Shown here one piece after another: positions 56,280-60,324 of a stretch of DNA of 60,324 bases (position 1 is the stretch's first letter; every line of letters begins with the position of its first letter). This DNA comes from an uncultured Fretibacterium sp. (GTDB lineage Bacteria; Synergistota; Synergistia; Synergistales; Aminobacteriaceae). Below the pieces are notes generated by a model, which worked only from the letters and a program-made list of their open reading frames with translations, did not search any database and was not told the origin of the DNA. A program made the position numbers and the translations under genes. The DNA lies in assembly GCF_963548695.1 (NCBI RefSeq), contig NZ_CAUUWA010000007.1, forward strand, positions 1 through 60,324, read 5' to 3'.

Positions 56280-57437
56280 ATGATCAAGACGCCGAAGCTT
56301 GTAATGATCCCCGGCCCCACGCCGGTGGTCCGCTCGATCCAGGATCAGATGGCCCGGGAGACTGTGGCCTTCGGGGACGCGGGGTTCGTCGCGGACTTCA
56401 AAGGGGTGGTCGCCGACCTGAAGTCGATGTGGCGCTGCGATGGCGAGGCCTTCGTCATCGCGGGCAGCGGAACGTTGGCCATGGAGATGGCGGTCTCGAA
56501 CGTCACCAAACGCGGGGACTCCATCCTGATCTGCTCCCACGGGTTCTTCGGGGACCGGTTCATCGACATGTGCGCGAACAAGGGCCTTGCCGTCGACACG
56601 CTGAAGGCGGAATGGGGCTCGGTCTACACACCCGAGCAGATGGATGCCGCGCTCTCCGCCAAGAAGTACGCCGCCGTCACCGTGACCCACGTGGATACCT
56701 CCACGGGCGTCGTCGTCCCCCTCAAGGCGATCTGCGACATGATGAAGAAGAAGCACCCGGACGTGATGCTGATCGTCGACGCGGTTGCGGCGGCGGCCGG
56801 CGCGGAGGCCTGGATGGACTGGGGCATCGACGTCCTGCTGACGTGCAGCCAGAAGGCCTTCGGCGTCGCGCCGGGGCTGGCGATCCTTTGGGCGAGCGGG
56901 AAGGCGGTCGAGAAGCGCCGCTCCCTGGGGAAGATTCCCGAGTCCTACGCCGACTTCGAGCGCTGGATCCCCATCATGAACGATCCCTCCAAGTACTGGG
57001 GCACGCCGCCCGTCAACATGATCTGGGCCCTCAAGGAGAGCGTCCGCATCATCAAGGAGGAGGGGCTGGAGGAGCGCTACGCGCGCCACATCCGTCAGGC
57101 CGGCTACTTCGTGGCGGGCATGGAGGCCCTGGGGTTCCGTCCCGCAGCGCCGAAGGAGATGCGCGCGCCGACGCTGACGGTCTTCTTCTATCCCGAGGGC
57201 TCGGGGCTGGAGGACGCGGCCTTCCGCGCGAAGCTGGGGGAGGAGGGCATCTACTCCGCGGGGAGCCTGGCCGGTTTCGCCGGCAAGAGCTTCCGGCTCG
57301 GGCACATGGGCAACATCGACAAGCACATCCTGGTTGGGGCCATGGCCGCCGTCGAGCGCGCCTGCCTGAAGTGCGGCTACAAGATCGAGCCGGGCAAGGG
57401 GTTGGGAGCGCTCCAGGCCGGCCTGGCGAAGGAATAG
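56280..57437 (+). CDS. Alanine/serine-glyoxylate or ureidoglycine-glyoxylate aminotransferase (AgxT/PucG family)
   Basis: A 385-residue class V PLP aminotransferase. The sequence LVMIPGPTPVVRSIQDQMA opens like PucG/AgxT, followed by FVIAGSGTLAMEMAVSNVTK and VTHVDTSTGVVVPLKAICDM. The PLP lysine is in TCSQKAFGVAPGLAILWASG, and FRLGHMGNIDKHILVGAMAA closes the core. Given AllE and PucR next door, the ureidoglycine-glyoxylate aminotransferase function (PucG) is attractive. I start at ATG 56280, with GGGAGG nine bases upstream; GTG 56277 is in frame. It is followed by a good terminator. Confidence 0.88.
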   Translation: MIKTPKLVMIPGPTPVVRSIQDQMARETVAFGDAGFVADFKGVVADLKSMWRCDGEAFVIAGSGTLAMEMAVSNVTKRGDSILICSHGFFGDRFIDMCANKGLAVDTLKAEWGSVYTPEQMDAALSAKKYAAVTVTHVDTSTGVVVPLKAICDMMKKKHPDVMLIVDAVAAAAGAEAWMDWGIDVLLTCSQKAFGVAPGLAILWASGKAVEKRRSLGKIPESYADFERWIPIMNDPSKYWGTPPVNMIWALKESVRIIKEEGLEERYARHIRQAGYFVAGMEALGFRPAAPKEMRAPTLTVFFYPEGSGLEDAAFRAKLGEEGIYSAGSLAGFAGKSFRLGHMGNIDKHILVGAMAAVERACLKCGYKIEPGKGLGALQAGLAKE

Positions 57438-57458
57438 CGACCGACACGAGCCGGACAG

Positions 57459-57483
57459 GGCGGCCCTTCGGGGTCGCCTTTTT
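57459..57483 (+). terminator. Intrinsic terminator of the aminotransferase gene
   Basis: GGCGGCCC-TTCG-GGGTCGCC (57459-57478) forms an 8-bp stem with one G-U pair and a stable TTCG tetraloop, followed by TTTTT. A TATAAT at 57504-57509 just downstream may be the -10 box for the next gene. Confidence 0.85.
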
Positions 57484-57564
57484 CGTGCGTCCAGAAAGTT
57501 TTGTATAATGACTCGATCATGAAGTCCCCGCATCGTTATTTCATCGTTATTTCGTAAGGAGGCG

Positions 57565-59202
57565 ATGGCCATTTCCCTGACCGTCCGAGAACTCTTGACT
57601 GCCCAGGAACTTGCCGAGACCGAGCTGATCGCCGGAGCGGGCGGGCTGGACCGGCCGGTCAGGGGCGTCAACGTCATGGAGGCGCCGGACATCGCCCGAT
57701 GGCTCAGGGGTGGGGAGCTCCTGCTCTCCACGGGATACCAGTTCCGCGAGCAACCGGACGATTTCGACGACCTCGTCATCGCCCTGCACGAGGCAGGGGC
57801 GGCGGCGCTGGGATTCAAGGGCCGTTTTCTGAGCGAATTCCCCCCTCACGCCAGGGACCTGGCCGAGTGGCTGGGACTGCCGATCCTTGGCCTTCCCCTG
57901 GAGCTGTCCTACTCGGACATCATCCGCATCGTCATCCTGAGGACGGACGAGGTGGAGAGCATTCGCTTCTCCGAGTCGGTGCTGCGGTCCTTCACCCAGG
58001 TAGTGGCGGAGGGAGGCGGCGCCGAGGGGATCGTCCGTAACCTGACGTCCTGTCTCAAGATCGAGGTATGCTTTTTGGATGCCGTCTCCGGCCGCTGTTT
58101 CTGCGCTACCGAGGGCAGCTTCAACCCCGTGTCGAGCGCACGGGAGAAGAAGGTGCTCCTGAACCGGCACTACCACGAGCGGCTTGGGCTGGGCAACACC
58201 ACTTACGGCCATTTCATATTCAAACTCTGGCCGGAGGGCAGCGCCTGGCGCGTCGTCCTGGAACACGCCAAGACCGCGATGCTCTTCAGCTTCCAGCGGG
58301 ACATCGCCGCCCGTCAGGTGGAGGCCCGCTATCGGGACGAGTTCGTGCAGGACCTGATCACCCGGAACATCCGATACCGCGAGGAGCTCCTGAACCGGGG
58401 GCGTCAGTTCGGATGGGACCTGTCCGGGCCCGTCCGCTGCGTCATCTTCGATATCGACGAGTACAAGCGTCGCTTCGGACAGCTGATGTCGAAGCATGAG
58501 ACTCGGGAGCTCGACGAATCCCGCCAGCGCATCTATGCCCTCTGCAAACAGGAGATGAGGGCCGTGTTCCGGGAGTGTCCCTATTCCACGATGAGCGACT
58601 CCATTGTCTTCCTCGCGACGCCGGGACGGAACATGGATTTTCTGTCGCGGCTCCGCGGCGTAGTCGAGATCGTTCGAAAGAAGGTGCATTCCTGGACGAA
58701 CTTCACCCTCACGGTGGGCTGCGGCGACGAAAAGCCGGATTTTATGGGTTGTGAGGAGAGCTACGAGGAGGCCCGCAAGGCCATCGAGATGATGCGCCCC
58801 ACCTGCGGGGGCAACGCCCTGTACTTCTGGGAGGAACTCGGCATCCTCACCATCCTATCGCCCATCGCCGACAGCACGGAGGCTCGGAAGTTCTGCATGC
58901 GCCGCCTGGGCGGCCTCAAGGAGGACACGCAGCTTTTCGAGACGCTCCGGGCACTGGTACGGTGTGGCTGGAACCAGAGGGAGGCCGCACGGGAATTGCA
59001 GGTTCACTACAACACCGTCCGCTATCGATACGAGCGAATCTGCGAGCTGACGGGCGACCTCTCGACCCCCGAGAAGCAGGTGGAGGTCTCCGTAGCCCTC
59101 CACCTCTGCCGCCTCAACCCGGATTTGTGCCACCCGGAAACCCCCAATTCCCCTTCACGGAGCAGCCTTGCCCGGAGAGGACCTCTTTCCCGACGGGTAT
59201 AA
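57565..59202 (+). CDS. PucR-family transcriptional regulator
   Basis: A 545-residue protein with the PucR layout. The N-terminal purine-catabolism domain shows LTVRELLTAQELAETELIAG and GLDRPVRGVNVMEAPDIARW, then LRGGELLLSTGYQFRE. A central GGDEF-like CdaR domain spans roughly residues 280-430. The C-terminal HTH_30 is LRALVRCGWNQREAARELQV followed by HYNTVRYRYERICELTG. Family members activate purine and allantoin breakdown genes. ATG 57565 has AAGGAGG only two bases before it, so translation may be weak or a different start used. It is transcribed alone and probably controls part of the surrounding gene set. Confidence 0.92.
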   Translation: MAISLTVRELLTAQELAETELIAGAGGLDRPVRGVNVMEAPDIARWLRGGELLLSTGYQFREQPDDFDDLVIALHEAGAAALGFKGRFLSEFPPHARDLAEWLGLPILGLPLELSYSDIIRIVILRTDEVESIRFSESVLRSFTQVVAEGGGAEGIVRNLTSCLKIEVCFLDAVSGRCFCATEGSFNPVSSAREKKVLLNRHYHERLGLGNTTYGHFIFKLWPEGSAWRVVLEHAKTAMLFSFQRDIAARQVEARYRDEFVQDLITRNIRYREELLNRGRQFGWDLSGPVRCVIFDIDEYKRRFGQLMSKHETRELDESRQRIYALCKQEMRAVFRECPYSTMSDSIVFLATPGRNMDFLSRLRGVVEIVRKKVHSWTNFTLTVGCGDEKPDFMGCEESYEEARKAIEMMRPTCGGNALYFWEELGILTILSPIADSTEARKFCMRRLGGLKEDTQLFETLRALVRCGWNQREAARELQVHYNTVRYRYERICELTGDLSTPEKQVEVSVALHLCRLNPDLCHPETPNSPSRSSLARRGPLSRRV

Positions 59203-59249
59203 CACGCTCCACCTCTGTTCCAAAGGCCGTGTGCCAAAAAGACTATCGA

Positions 59250-59265
59250 TCACTTTGAAAAGTGA
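59250..59265. promoter_or_regulatory. 16-bp palindromic operator candidate upstream of the bicupin
   Basis: TCACTTT-GA-AAAGTGA is a perfect inverted repeat in the 141-bp gap between pucR and the bicupin gene. Its size and symmetry suit a dimeric regulator (PucR or IclR type). AT-rich sequence with a TATACT at 59303-59308 follows. Confidence 0.5.
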
Positions 59266-59343
59266 ATCCGGGATACAGACCTCTTAAATTGATTTTTTAT
59301 ATTATACTTACACCGTCGTAAATCATGAGCGGGAGGCGTAAGT

Positions 59344-59973
59344 ATGAAGGTTGGCGCTTTCACCCTTGCGGCGGAGAACCCGGCCGTTTCCGGCTGCACC
59401 ATATCCGGCGGGATTATCCGGGACACCCTCGTCTTTTCCATGGCGGAGGGGACGGATATCAGCCCCGAGAGCTACCCGGTCCACAAGATTTGGCTGGCCG
59501 CCCACGGCGCCATGCGGATCCTGGCCGGAAGGGAGATCCCGCTCGACGCGGGGCAGTGTTATGTGACCCCCGTCGGCACGCCCGTAGGCATCAAAGCCGA
59601 TACGGACGGTGTGTACGTCGAGGTATTGCTGAGAAAGGAGACCATCATGAACCCCATTCTGAAGGACAAGGAAGTTTTTGCACTGAAGGACCTGCTCCCG
59701 TATCAGGAGGGCAAGATCGTCAACATGGACATCCTGAGCAGCCCCAAGCTGAAGTTCGTGGTGATGAGCTTCGACGAGGGCACGGGGCTGTCCGAGCATT
59801 CCGCGCCCGGCGAGGCGTTGGTTTTTGCCCTGGACGGCAAGGCGATCATCGGGTACGAGGGGAAGGAGTACCCCATCCGTGCCGGGGAGAACTTCAGGTT
59901 CGAGAAGAACGGGCTGCACTACGTCAAGGCGGACGGCAGATTCAAGATGGCGCTGCTCCTGGTCCTCGAGTAG
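59344..59973 (+). CDS. Two-cupin protein, unknown function
   Basis: A 209-residue protein made of two small cupin domains. The first (residues ~1-95) has YPVHKIWLAAHGAMRILAGR and IPLDAGQCYVTPVGTPVGIK. The second has LKFVVMSFDEGTGLSEHSAP then GEALVFALDGKAIIGYEGKE with the usual GxxLxxHxxxxEAL-type motif, followed by YPIRAGENFRFEKNGLHYVK. The second domain has the expected metal His/Glu residues; the first has few. ATG 59344 follows GGGAGG. Similar small cupins are often anti-sigma-like sensors or detoxification enzymes. Its end overlaps the end of the convergent nitrilase gene by 32 bp. Confidence 0.82.
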   Translation: MKVGAFTLAAENPAVSGCTISGGIIRDTLVFSMAEGTDISPESYPVHKIWLAAHGAMRILAGREIPLDAGQCYVTPVGTPVGIKADTDGVYVEVLLRKETIMNPILKDKEVFALKDLLPYQEGKIVNMDILSSPKLKFVVMSFDEGTGLSEHSAPGEALVFALDGKAIIGYEGKEYPIRAGENFRFEKNGLHYVKADGRFKMALLLVLE

Positions 59974-60324
59974 ACGAAGGACAACGCCGGGGCGCTGCCT
60001 GGAGCCTCCGAAGCTCATAAACGTCGGAACGCCGGTTTCGGAGCGAGGGAATCCTGGCCCGGACCTCCTCCTGAAAGTCGAGGTCGATCTCCGCAAGGGT
60101 CACGCCCGGCGTCTCACGAGCCCGCGCGATCACCGTCCCCCAGGGATCGATCACCATGCTGCCACCGTAGGCGACGAAGCGCGGCTTCCGCCCGATCTGA
60201 GCCGCCGCGACGACGTAACAGCCGTTCTCGATCGCTCGAGCCCGCAGCAGCGGCTCCCAATGGTCCTTCCCCGTGGGGAGCGTGAAGTTCGCCGGGGTGA
60301 AGAGCACCTGCGCGCCCTCCAGGG
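59942..60324 (-). CDS. Carbon-nitrogen (nitrilase-superfamily) hydrolase, C-terminal part (runs off right edge)
   Basis: The minus-strand frame is open from 60324 down to its stop at 59942. The visible ~127 residues match the last third of a nitrilase/omega-amidase-type enzyme: VLFTPANFTLPTGKDHWEPL, then LRARAIENGCYVVAAAQIGR, YGGSMVIDPWGTVIARARET and PGVTLAEIDLDFQEEVRARI with RNRRSDVYEL. This includes the region after the catalytic Cys; the Cys, Lys and first Glu lie off the window. These enzymes hydrolyse amides, N-carbamyl compounds or nitriles, so a beta-ureidopropionase-like role would suit the ureide context. About 20 extra C-terminal residues follow the conserved RRxxxY end. Confidence 0.85.
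   Translation of the reverse strand, partial: LEGAQVLFTPANFTLPTGKDHWEPLLRARAIENGCYVVAAAQIGRKPRFVAYGGSMVIDPWGTVIARARETPGVTLAEIDLDFQEEVRARIPSLRNRRSDVYELRRLQAAPRRCPSSTRGPGAAPS

Overview
The window looks like a stretch of a high-GC, Gram-negative-type anaerobe, most plausibly a member of the Synergistota. The grounds are the anaerobic (class III) ribonucleotide reductase, the four-subunit 2-oxoacid:ferredoxin oxidoreductase, the many amino-acid/organic-acid transporters, and the YvrJ-DUF2922-DUF1659 trio of tiny genes. The taxon is inferred from gene content only; no marker gene was compared.

Layout. 1-9.3 kb: the N-terminal part of a GspE/PilB-like ATPase running off the left edge with a 12 x 21 bp repeat linker, carbamate kinase, a ManC-type sugar nucleotidyltransferase, an MT-A70 methyltransferase remnant, a histidine phosphatase, a small sigma factor, a four-carbon acid sugar kinase, a large lineage-specific membrane-anchored protein and a DUF3343 protein. 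9.3-21.4 kb (minus strand): BrnQ, FolD, then a metal-acquisition block with two complete FecBCD-type ABC transporters, a SAM methyltransferase, a DUF4213/DUF364 protein and MoeA. MoeA is preceded by what looks like a molybdenum/tungsten cofactor (Moco) riboswitch. 21.4-25.1 kb: a nuclease remnant, tRNA-Thr(CGT), the M15 peptidase-YvrJ-DUF2922-DUF1659 operon behind the most consensus-like promoter of the window, then YqeC and MocA (molybdenum hydroxylase maturation). 25.1-28.7 kb: cobalamin riboswitch, intrinsic terminator and nrdD-nrdG.

28.7-34.7 kb: a mostly degraded or orphan region (collapsed galE, orphan MglB), a secreted protein, glycerate kinase and a PAS-GGDEF diguanylate cyclase. 35.1-43.9 kb: a tight catabolic operon divergent from a FadR-type regulator: solute:sodium symporter, small coiled-coil protein, two-subunit CoA-transferase, KorDABC and an NhaC antiporter. 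This suits uptake, CoA activation and ferredoxin-linked oxidation of an unidentified carboxylate. 44.0-60.3 kb: a purine/allantoin-related region with an NMT1-type ABC transporter carrying a nucleoside phosphorylase inside the operon, allantoinase, ureidoglycine aminohydrolase, a carbamoyltransferase, an AgxT/PucG-like aminotransferase, and IclR and PucR regulators. It ends with a bicupin and a nitrilase-family enzyme cut by the right edge.

A recurring theme is gene decay. Three reading frames (galE, an ATZ/TRZ-type amidohydrolase, and a TRAP dctP::dctM fusion) have lost their middles yet remain open across the junction. The allantoinase has a one-base frameshift, the carbamoyltransferase is cut by an ISL3 element that lacks target-site duplications, and two short nuclease/methylase remnants persist. 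The allantoin pathway is therefore probably not functional as encoded here, while the metal block, the nrdDG locus and the 36-44 kb operon look intact.
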